Part shown: positions 6,058 through 10,838 of the stretch, piece after piece
Position numbering within the stretch: position 1 is the stretch's first letter
Layout: every line of letters starts with the position of its first letter
Assembly (NCBI GenBank): GCA_020354105.1
Contig: CP070642.1
Span: forward strand, 1,287,003-1,297,840
Length of the DNA stretch: 10,838 nt
Source: Chloroflexota bacterium
GTDB lineage: Bacteria > Chloroflexota > Dehalococcoidia > GIF9 > UBA5629
Direction of reading: 5' to 3'
Notes under the pieces: model-generated
Seen by the model: the letters and a program-made list of their open reading frames with translations, nothing else
Database searches by the model: none
What the model was told of the DNA's origin: nothing
Program-made: the position numbers and the translations under genes

Positions 6058-6743
6058 CACTTCTCCAATTTGTAGCCAACGCCCCGCACTGTAACTAGGG
6101 GATTGGCAGATTCAGTTGCCGATTTTGATATCTTCTGTCTGATATTTTTAATATGTGCGTCTATGGTTCGCTCATAACCTTCGTAAGATTCGCCAAAGGC
6201 TGAATCCATCAGTTGAAGCCTGGTGTAAACTCTACCGGGATTACGTGCCAGGACAGAGAGTAGCTTGAACTCAGCAGCTGTCAAGCTGAGCTGCTGCCCC
6301 GAATAGGTTGCCTCATGCTTCTCAATGTCCAGGATAAGATCTCCCACAACAGTCTGCTCACCTTGCTTAGCCCCTTCCCTGTACCTGCGCAATACAGCAC
6401 TGACCCTAGCAGCAAGCTCGCGGGGACTGAACGGTTTGGTAACATAGTCATCAGCCCCGAGTTCAAGACCAACGATTTTGTCCGTCTCTTCATCACGAGC
6501 TGTAAGCATGATAATCGGGACGTTCGATTGCTTCCTGATAGTTCGGCAAACCTCCAAGCCATCCAACTCAGGCAAATTTAAATCCAGAAGGATAAGGTCA
6601 GGCTTATGGTGCTGAGCCTGCTCTATGGCAGCCTTGCCATCGGCAGCGATGATGACATCATAGCCATCCTTTACAAGGTATGCCTTTATGAGCTCACAGA
6701 CCTTAGGTTCATCATCAACCAGTAAAATCGTGCTACGTGCCAT
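6057..6743 (-). CDS. OmpR/PhoB-family response regulator
   Basis: 228 residues. The receiver domain spans about 1-120, with the acidic pocket VDDEP (Asp10-Asp11), phospho-acceptor Asp54 in ILLDLNLPELDG, Thr81 in MLTARDE and Lys103 in TKPFSP. The C-terminal winged-helix DNA-binding domain (about 130-226) carries LTAAEFKLLSVLARNPGRV, the typical OmpR-class start, and ends in VRGVGYKLEK. It partners with the overlapping downstream histidine kinase. OmpR-class regulators bind tandem direct repeats about one DNA turn apart; four such repeats lie at 7224-7267, upstream of the preceding gene, and are the likely target. The ATG at 6741-6743 has only a weak ribosome site. An extended -10 box (6770-6778) offers an internal promoter. 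Confidence 0.94.
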   Translation of the reverse strand: MARSTILLVDDEPKVCELIKAYLVKDGYDVIIAADGKAAIEQAQHHKPDLILLDLNLPELDGLEVCRTIRKQSNVPIIMLTARDEETDKIVGLELGADDYVTKPFSPRELAARVSAVLRRYREGAKQGEQTVVGDLILDIEKHEATYSGQQLSLTAAEFKLLSVLARNPGRVYTRLQLMDSAFGESYEGYERTIDAHIKNIRQKISKSATESANPLVTVRGVGYKLEK

Positions 6744-6769
6744 CGCCTGCCCGCTGTCCTACAGTCTGA

Positions 6770-6778
6770 ATTGTAGCA
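6770..6778 (-). promoter_or_regulatory. Possible extended -10 promoter for the regulator/kinase pair
   Basis: TGCTACAAT on the minus strand is a TGn-type extended -10 box, 27 bases before the regulator ATG. The -35 position falls in the GC-rich hairpin arm and does not match. CTACA/TGTAG inverted arms (6760-6777 region) overlap the box. The same nine bases recur upstream of the zinc-ribbon gene (8638-8646). Confidence 0.35.
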
Positions 6779-6789
6779 TATAAAATTGT

Positions 6790-6819
6790 TAGGGGCGAAG
6801 TGGTCGACCTTCGCCCCTA
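6790..6819 (-). terminator. Strong GC-rich hairpin between the Cys-rich gene and the regulator
   Basis: AGGGGCGAAG (6791-6800) and CTTCGCCCCT (6809-6818) pair perfectly, and an outer T-A pair makes 11. The loop has eight bases. Read leftward, the stem is followed by AACAATTTTATA, giving a moderate U-rich tail. It lies 60 bases after the stop of the Cys-rich protein gene and 47 bases before the regulator gene. It could therefore terminate most transcripts from the upstream promoter and set a high ratio of Cys-rich protein to regulator, or stabilise the 3' end of a processed message. Confidence 0.6.
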
Positions 6820-6844
6820 TTGCTTAGGAGGTGTAATTTGATAC

Positions 6845-6858
6845 GTCGGTAGTCCGAC
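6845..6858. repeat. Small inverted repeat GTCGG-TAGT-CCGAC
   Basis: Five-base perfect arms with a four-base loop, between the Cys-rich protein stop and the stronger hairpin at 6790-6819. Together they make tandem stem-loops in the 3' region of the Cys-rich gene. Weak on its own. Confidence 0.3.
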
Positions 6859-6878
6859 TGGATAATTATCATGAATTC

Positions 6879-7193
6879 TTATCGCCAGTATCTATGACAC
6901 GGCGGTTGGTAGCTGGCATCGTTATCGCCAGACAATCCATTTTGGCCATAACCTGCTCCAGGGCCAGCACAATAGCCCCCACCTCCACAGCCTCCCCATC
7001 CACCACCATTACCGGCAAACGGACAATTATTATACTGTTGTCCCGGACATTGCGAACAATCATACGATGCGTAAGGGCAATTCAACACTGAGGTATCTGT
7101 TTCTTTAGCCAGAACTAGCCCAGCACCAATGACCAATACCAATACTGCAACCAGGATTGGTATGCCTATTTTCAAAAGCCTGCTCAAGTACAT
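6879..7193 (-). CDS. Secreted or membrane-anchored Cys/Gly-rich small protein
   Basis: 104 residues, family not recognised. Residues 8-29 form one hydrophobic segment after a short basic start (YLSRLLK). It could be an uncleaved anchor or a signal peptide ending near GLVLAKE. The remaining 75 residues hold seven Cys (39, 46, 49, 57, 69, 75, 99). The pattern starts CPYxxxxxCxxCP and continues to CPF, then a glycine run (GNGGGWGGCGGGGYC), and ends with Pro/Tyr-rich PPCHRYWR. The Cys spacing suits metal or Fe-S binding, or disulfides outside the cell. It sits directly behind the four 11-bp repeats and ahead of the regulator and kinase genes, so it is probably the main target of that system. ATG at 7191-7193 follows AAAGGAGG by only three bases; a TTG two codons later would be better spaced. 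Confidence 0.8.
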   Translation of the reverse strand: MYLSRLLKIGIPILVAVLVLVIGAGLVLAKETDTSVLNCPYASYDCSQCPGQQYNNCPFAGNGGGWGGCGGGGYCAGPGAGYGQNGLSGDNDASYQPPCHRYWR

Positions 7194-7213
7194 TAGCCTC
7201 CTTTCTGGTATAA

Positions 7214-7219
7214 ATCATA
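7214..7219 (-). promoter_or_regulatory. -10 box of the regulated Cys-rich gene promoter
   Basis: TATGAT on the minus strand (five of six to TATAAT), 20 bases before the ATG at 7193. The last of the four TTCACA repeats ends nine bases upstream, so the repeats occupy the -35 region. That is the usual arrangement for promoters activated by PhoB/PhoP-type regulators, which lack a normal -35 hexamer. Confidence 0.5.
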
Positions 7220-7223
7220 GCAG

Positions 7224-7267
7224 GCTAATGTGAATCTATTGTGAAGATAATGTGAGGTTTTTGTGAA
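7224..7267 (-). promoter_or_regulatory. Four tandem 11-bp direct repeats, OmpR/PhoP-type operator
   Basis: Read on the minus strand, four consecutive 11-mers begin TTCACA, CTCACA, TTCACA, TTCACA. On the plus strand the TGTGAA/TGTGAG cores start at 7229, 7240, 7251 and 7262, exactly 11 apart. Each core is followed by an A/T-rich five-base spacer. Tandem TT(A/C)ACA-like repeats at 11-bp steps overlapping the -35 region are the known form of Bacillus PhoP and related OmpR-class binding sites. The regulator encoded one gene downstream is of this class. That it binds here is inference. Confidence 0.7.
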
Positions 7268-7323
7268 TTTTGAAGATGTGGCTAAGAGAAATAATAATAA
7301 AGAAGCACGCTACTGGAGCAGTT

Positions 7324-8121
7324 TTATTTACCCAGAACCGCCTCCAATACAATCTCAGGAAGCATTTTTATCTTAATATCGGGCTTTTCCTGTAGCTTGC
7401 CTCTGAGGCTATGGTAACAACCAGAGCATATATTGACCAATGTGTTAGTTGCCAGGCTGCCAACGAGTTGTTCCATATGCGGAGGGATATAACAGCACAG
7501 GTTGGTGTCCAAGTGATTCACCTCAAGTCCATCGATTTTATTCAGCACTCGCACCGCTGGTGAAACATCTACCGGTTCACTGGTTATGCGTCGTCGAAAC
7601 CTGTAACACCCAGCATAGTAATCCACCTCCGAATTCAGCTTGCCACCGGTGAAATAACGGTCGAGAAGCTCAGTATATGAGATAATCTCTAGCTTAGTAT
7701 CTCCCCGACAATTGGTATAGCTTGGTTCACAGGCACCGCAGAACAAGACGATTGATTTCGCCCCCTGTGCCACCGCCTGTTTAAAGTTCTGTGAAATAAA
7801 TTCCCTGGACAGCTCCTTAGACCTAGCAATTTCTTCGTCATTTTTAGCCATTACAGCAGGTTGCCCCAAAGGCATCCAGCCGCAGCAGTATTCCTTTTGG
7901 AGCAGTGTATAATCTATCTTAAAGTAGTCGAGCAGCTCTTTCAGAGCCCGCAGCACATGGGGCATCCCTTCAGGCTGGAAACAGCCGGTGACAATAACAT
8001 GCTCCGCCTTCTCTCCTACCCTGAACCCTATATCATCTACGAGAATTTTCCGCCTTCCCTCGCCAGAATCGCTACAAGTGCCATAAGCTCTGATATTATC
8101 AACTAGCTTGTTGTCTATCAT
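7324..8121 (-). CDS. CCG-domain iron-sulfur protein, HdrB-like
   Basis: 265 residues from the ATG at 8119-8121, or 273 from a GTG at 8145 (numbering below is from the GTG). Two cysteine-rich CCG motifs are present. The first is Cys55 (TGCFQPEG), Cys87-Cys88 (EYCCGWMPLG) and Cys136/Cys139 (FCGACEPSY). The second is Cys180 (AGCYRFRR), Cys217-Cys218 (NLCCYIPP) and Cys240/Cys243 (CSGCYHS). Such pairs bind unusual non-cubane [4Fe-4S] clusters in heterodisulfide reductase subunit B and occur in GlpC, LutA and succinate:quinone reductase relatives. The gaps (31 and 47; 36 and 21) differ from the usual ones, so it may be a divergent branch. No HdrA or HdrC gene is adjacent. The start is uncertain: the ATG has GAGGGAG 11 bases upstream, while the GTG has little. 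No membrane segment. Confidence 0.8.
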   Translation of the reverse strand: MIDNKLVDNIRAYGTCSDSGEGRRKILVDDIGFRVGEKAEHVIVTGCFQPEGMPHVLRALKELLDYFKIDYTLLQKEYCCGWMPLGQPAVMAKNDEEIARSKELSREFISQNFKQAVAQGAKSIVLFCGACEPSYTNCRGDTKLEIISYTELLDRYFTGGKLNSEVDYYAGCYRFRRRITSEPVDVSPAVRVLNKIDGLEVNHLDTNLCCYIPPHMEQLVGSLATNTLVNICSGCYHSLRGKLQEKPDIKIKMLPEIVLEAVLGK

Positions 8122-8210
8122 GTGTTCAAAGTCTCCCTCTTTCACGTATCATCTCACAGTCCGAGGCAATTACAACTAAGCACAATTTTCTGGGCGGTAG
8201 CTGTATTCCC

Positions 8211-8597
8211 TTAACTCAGCTGGGCGCCACAACTGCCACAGAATCTTGATGGGGCAGTAATAGCAGCACCACATCTGGCACAATAAGATTCCAAGCTTGA
8301 ACCGCAACCCCCACAGAATTGCTGACCGGGGGCAACCCAACAGCCACACTTAGGACAAGCAACACTTTGCTGTCCCAATTGAGGCTGCTGAGGCGCTGGT
8401 TCATATTGCCTCGCCGGCTCCATAACCAACTCTGTCTTCGTCTTTGACAGGCTACCACCACCCCAAATAGCCATCAAACAGACTATGCAGATAAGCATAA
8501 CAATAATTGTGTTAAAACCTGTAGGAAGCCACAATATCAAGTTCAATAGTAGCCCCACCATTCCTAGAACAAATAAAAGCCCACCTATGACTCTCAT
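8211..8597 (-). CDS. Membrane-anchored double zinc-ribbon protein
   Basis: 128 residues. Two hydrophobic helices (about 4-24 and 30-47) are followed by a Pro/Gln-rich linker (about 60-79). Two zinc ribbons come next: CPKCG (81/84) with FCGGCG (95/98), and CARCG (106/109) with FCGSCG (120/123). All eight metal ligands are present, so each ribbon should hold one Zn. This layout is common in small bacterial zinc-ribbon membrane proteins of unknown role; no partner can be named from sequence. ATG at 8595-8597 has AAGGTG eight bases upstream. A candidate promoter lies at 8638-8665. The gene is followed by the HdrB-like gene 89 bases later in the same direction, and 165 bases separate it from metF. 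Confidence 0.85.
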   Translation of the reverse strand: MRVIGGLLFVLGMVGLLLNLILWLPTGFNTIIVMLICIVCLMAIWGGGSLSKTKTELVMEPARQYEPAPQQPQLGQQSVACPKCGCWVAPGQQFCGGCGSSLESYCARCGAAITAPSRFCGSCGAQLS

Positions 8598-8637
8598 ATA
8601 TATATCACCTTATCCAATATAGATAATTATTGAGTTA

Positions 8638-8665
8638 ATTGTAGCAAATCCACAACAGGCAGCAA
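8638..8665 (-). promoter_or_regulatory. Candidate extended -10 promoter for the zinc-ribbon gene
   Basis: On the minus strand TACAAT (8638-8643) is preceded by TGC, giving an extended -10. TTGCTG (8660-8665) lies 16 bases further upstream as a weak -35. It is 40 bases before the ATG, in the spacer after metF. It suggests a new transcription start for the zinc-ribbon and HdrB-like genes. Confidence 0.45.
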
Positions 8666-8762
8666 AAAGTTACGATAGTCAGGAGAAACATCTGTAGCGT
8701 CGAGGCTTTTTTCATCCAATGTGCCGGCACAGGAAAAACACACCGGTTTCTATCCTGGGCGA

Positions 8763-9647
8763 TTAGAGCCCAGCCGCAGCCAATATATCCGGAACCAACT
8801 CTTCCCTGCCGATAGCCATTACGTGGACTCCATCACAAACGGAATCCTTCTTCAGAGCAGCAATCATCCTGCCGGCAATCTCAATACCTTTGTTGAGTGC
8901 CTCACCCTTAGGTGCTGCAGCCAGCTCATCAATAAGGTTTTGTGGCACAAAAATGCCAGGCACATTCTCGGTCATATACTTCGCCATCCTGGCTGAGGTC
9001 AGTAAGACGATTCCGGCTAGAATCTTGACGGGAAATTTGCGAGCATATGTCATGAACTTGGCGAAATTTTCCAGGTCATAAATAGCCTGGGTCTGAAAGA
9101 ATTCAGCTCCAGATTCGATCTTTTTTTCAAACTTAAGTAGTTGTGGCTTTATAGGATCAGCTTCAGGAGTAACTATGGCTCCGGCACAGAATTCAACAGC
9201 TCCATCAAGGTCATTACCTCCGAGGTCCTTACCTGATTCCAACTGGCGGATTGTCCTTAACAATTGAGATGAATCAAGGTCGAAAACACCCTTAGCTTCC
9301 TTATGGTCACCTACAGGCACGGCATCGCCAGTAAGGCAAAGGACATTCCCTACACCTCTCGTGTAGGCAAAAAGCAATTCAGCCTGAAGTGCAAGCCTGT
9401 TTCGGTCACGACAGGTCATCTGCAATATCGGTTCGCCCCCCCGCTCCTTGATAGCCAGACAACCACCTATGGAAGGAAAGCGCATAACCGAGCTCTGGTG
9501 GTCAGTAACATTCATGGCAACCACTTTATCCTTGAGGAGGTCGATGTGATGAAACATCTTCTCGATATTCGTCCCTTTAGGTGGGCCGATCTCACTGGTT
9601 ATGACAAACTGACCAGAATTAAGAGCTTCCTTAAAACGTGTTGTCAT
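8763..9647 (-). CDS. metF: Methylene-tetrahydrofolate reductase, catalytic subunit
   Basis: 294 residues from the ATG at 9645-9647. Reduces 5,10-methylene-THF to 5-methyl-THF with a bound flavin, in the methyl branch of the Wood-Ljungdahl pathway and/or for methionine synthesis. The family signs are TSEIGPPKG near the start (Glu19, the position of the catalytic Glu of E. coli MetF), CLTGD (Asp108), AEFFQTQAIYD, FPVKILAGI, and DGVHVMAIGREE near the end. The length fits a single-domain (beta/alpha)8 enzyme. GGGGAGG lies eight bases before this ATG. A GTG at 9668 and an ATG at 9653 are also in frame but sit badly against that site. The gene follows metV within 18 bases and is very likely co-translated. 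In this type of enzyme the electrons arrive through MetV rather than directly from NAD(P)H. Confidence 0.93.
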   Translation of the reverse strand: MTTRFKEALNSGQFVITSEIGPPKGTNIEKMFHHIDLLKDKVVAMNVTDHQSSVMRFPSIGGCLAIKERGGEPILQMTCRDRNRLALQAELLFAYTRGVGNVLCLTGDAVPVGDHKEAKGVFDLDSSQLLRTIRQLESGKDLGGNDLDGAVEFCAGAIVTPEADPIKPQLLKFEKKIESGAEFFQTQAIYDLENFAKFMTYARKFPVKILAGIVLLTSARMAKYMTENVPGIFVPQNLIDELAAAPKGEALNKGIEIAGRMIAALKKDSVCDGVHVMAIGREELVPDILAAAGL

Positions 9648-9664
9648 AGTCATTTCCTCCCCAA

Positions 9665-10309
9665 TCACACTATTTTAATCGTTCGAGGCCTGGGTGTTGC
9701 CTGATAATTCTTGGGCGGCTGATACTTACGCATCAAATCAAGCCTGTCCTGTGCTTCCAGCCGCTGATGAATAAGAGTCCAGGCGCAATCTTTCATTATG
9801 TCAACTTCACATTTGCCCTTGTTGGTACCGCCGCACGGTCCATTTAACAAGCCCTTATGACATGCAGTTAGCGGACAAATACCAGCAGTCTGACCCAAAA
9901 CACACTGGCCACATTGAGCACAGACCTCGTGAAAATTACCAGGCTCGTTCTCTAGCCCGATAAACAGTGTATCAAGCGCTGGGATGACCACTTTATCAAC
10001 ATATGAACCGATTTTGTGCACTCCCAAGGCACAAGACATCACCAGAATACAATTTGAACTGTTGATAGCTCCACTGTTCTCTTTAAGTGCCACCTCCGTC
10101 ATCTCATCACAAGCAGTTGGAATAACCATCCAGCCTGACACAATTTTACCCGCCTCCTGCAAGCTGTCTTTCATACCTAACACCTCATCCCTACCCCCGG
10201 TTTTAGTCATAGTAGCACAAGTACCACAACCAACAATAAATACCTTGTCTAGTCCATCAAGCTGTTCCTTAATCTCATCAAAAGTCTTCTGCTTAGTGAT
10301 AGATTTCAT
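9665..10309 (-). CDS. metV: MetV, iron-sulfur partner subunit of methylene-THF reductase
   Basis: 214 residues from the ATG at 10307-10309. The C-terminal half carries the pattern of the MTHFR C-terminal family (PF12225). It starts CAQCGQCVLGQTAGICPLTAC, continues with LLNGPCGG, GKCEVD and DCAWTLIHQRL, and ends in a basic tail. The N-terminal half has further Cys in VGCGTCATMTKTGG (28/31), PTACDE (67) and SNCILVMSC (87/93), enough for two Fe-S clusters. In acetogens MetV forms a complex with MetF and passes electrons to its flavin. The next gene is metF. AGGAGG lies eight bases before the chosen ATG; a GTG at 10315 in frame is only two bases from it. The upstream GltD-like gene ends 53 bases before, so all three are probably one operon. 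Confidence 0.9.
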   Translation of the reverse strand: MKSITKQKTFDEIKEQLDGLDKVFIVGCGTCATMTKTGGRDEVLGMKDSLQEAGKIVSGWMVIPTACDEMTEVALKENSGAINSSNCILVMSCALGVHKIGSYVDKVVIPALDTLFIGLENEPGNFHEVCAQCGQCVLGQTAGICPLTACHKGLLNGPCGGTNKGKCEVDIMKDCAWTLIHQRLEAQDRLDLMRKYQPPKNYQATPRPRTIKIV

Positions 10310-10362
10310 AGTCACATCCTCCTAACTAACCAGTAGGGTATTTCTGCAAACTGTCTCAGTTA

Positions 10363-10838
10363 TTATTGCTCCAAATCGCATCTCAGGCATCGTTTAGCTT
10401 CATACTGGGCTTTATCTTCTGAGAAGCAAAGTTCTATCTCCTCAAAGCTATTCTTCCTCTTGTCGGTGGGTAGAGTCGGCACTTCCAGTCGGGGTTGTGC
10501 CTCCCATGTCTCTTCTTCTGTTTTAGTAGCAGACTCCACAATAACCTCGGTCTTCAAATCATACATCTCTACCCTTGAAGTATCCGCCTTAAGATACTTA
10601 TCTATGGCGAGAGCTCCTCTTCTGCCAGCAGCAATAGCGTCTATTACCATACCAGGGCCGGTTACAAAGTCGCCACCGGCGAAGACACCGGGGACATTAG
10701 TGGACAGAGTATTACTGTCAACTGCAAGTGTCTCCCAGCGCGTGCGCTCCAGAGCACTATCAGCCGGCAAGAACGACAAGTCAGGAGCTTGGCCAACTGC
10801 AGCAATTACTGTATCTGCTTCGGCAAAGAATTCCGAGC
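10363..10838 (-). CDS. GltD-like FAD/NAD(P) oxidoreductase, C-terminal part
   Basis: 157 residues of the C-terminal end are visible; the frame stays open to the right edge (SEFFAEADTVIAAVGQAPDLSF at the edge). The phrase DTVIAAVGQAPD and the later VPGVFAGGDFVTGPG with VIDAIAAGRRGA are hallmarks of the GltD/NfnB type pyridine-nucleotide disulfide oxidoreductase fold: the ATG-like segment and the FAD-binding GGD motif. The C-terminus ends KRCLRCDLEQ, a CxxC that these proteins often carry and that could bind a metal or redox centre. It lies directly upstream of metV and metF in the same direction, so it may feed NAD(P)H electrons to them. It may be a domain of a larger protein (for instance a NuoF- or HdrA-like fusion); the missing N-terminal part prevents a choice. 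Confidence 0.85.
   Translation of the reverse strand, partial: SEFFAEADTVIAAVGQAPDLSFLPADSALERTRWETLAVDSNTLSTNVPGVFAGGDFVTGPGMVIDAIAAGRRGALAIDKYLKADTSRVEMYDLKTEVIVESATKTEEETWEAQPRLEVPTLPTDKRKNSFEEIELCFSEDKAQYEAKRCLRCDLEQ

Noticed and set aside
6826..6852. Plus-strand AGGAGGTG with TTG a few bases later
   Set aside because: The frame closes after four codons, and no other start is in reach.
7270..7323. Terminator after the HdrB-like gene
   Set aside because: The downstream region is T-rich on the minus strand, but I could not find a stem of more than three or four pairs.
8690..8762. GC-rich stretch after metF with GTGCCGGCAC and CCGG arms as a terminator
   Set aside because: The long stem needs four consecutive G-U pairs and the short palindrome has no loop; no T tract follows in the right place.

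Overview
The window reads as a chromosomal segment of an anaerobic bacterium that uses Wood-Ljungdahl type C1 chemistry. The lineage guess is Chloroflexota, probably Dehalococcoidia-like. It rests on the MetV/MetF pair, a two-motif CCG (HdrB-like) iron-sulfur protein, a DUF169 protein and small membrane proteins with strong AAAGGAGG ribosome sites. It is inference from gene content, not a search result. All genes but one lie on the minus strand. I see no rRNA, tRNA, CRISPR array, insertion sequence or phage gene.

Layout from right to left, the direction of most transcription. (1) 10838-8763: the 3' end of a GltD-like FAD/NAD(P) oxidoreductase, then metV and metF, a compact operon for methylene-tetrahydrofolate reduction. 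(2) 8597-8211: a membrane-anchored double zinc-ribbon protein with its own candidate extended -10 promoter, then a CCG-domain HdrB-like protein (8121-7324). (3) 7267-4918: a regulatory cassette. Four 11-bp direct repeats (TTCACA type) lie directly upstream of a gene for a secreted or anchored Cys/Gly-rich 104-residue protein. A strong hairpin follows, then an OmpR-family response regulator and its overlapping sensor histidine kinase. The repeats look like a binding site for an OmpR/PhoB/PhoP-type regulator, so the neighbouring regulator probably controls the Cys-rich gene. (4) 4917-4574: 344 bases without a gene but rich in dyad symmetries, followed by a 49-residue single-pass membrane microprotein (4573-4424) with a perfect ribosome site. 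(5) 3637-4266, the only plus-strand gene: a YhhN/TMEM86 family membrane protein, convergent with the microprotein and divergent from what follows. (6) 3446-385: a GlpM/DUF3147-like membrane protein, a DUF169 protein, and a LolD/MacB-type ABC ATPase with its FtsX-like permease. (7) 230-1: the start of a DUF4870/Tic20-like membrane protein with its own candidate promoter, running off the window.

How the parts may work together: the GltD-like subunit and MetV supply flavin and Fe-S electron transfer to MetF, which would make methyl-THF. The HdrB-like protein is a possible further thiol/disulfide or electron-transfer partner, but no HdrA or HdrC is visible here. The two-component system with its Cys-rich exported target looks like a self-contained envelope-sensing unit and is the most interesting part of the window. 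The ABC pair most likely acts on lipids, peptides or envelope stress; its substrate cannot be read from sequence.
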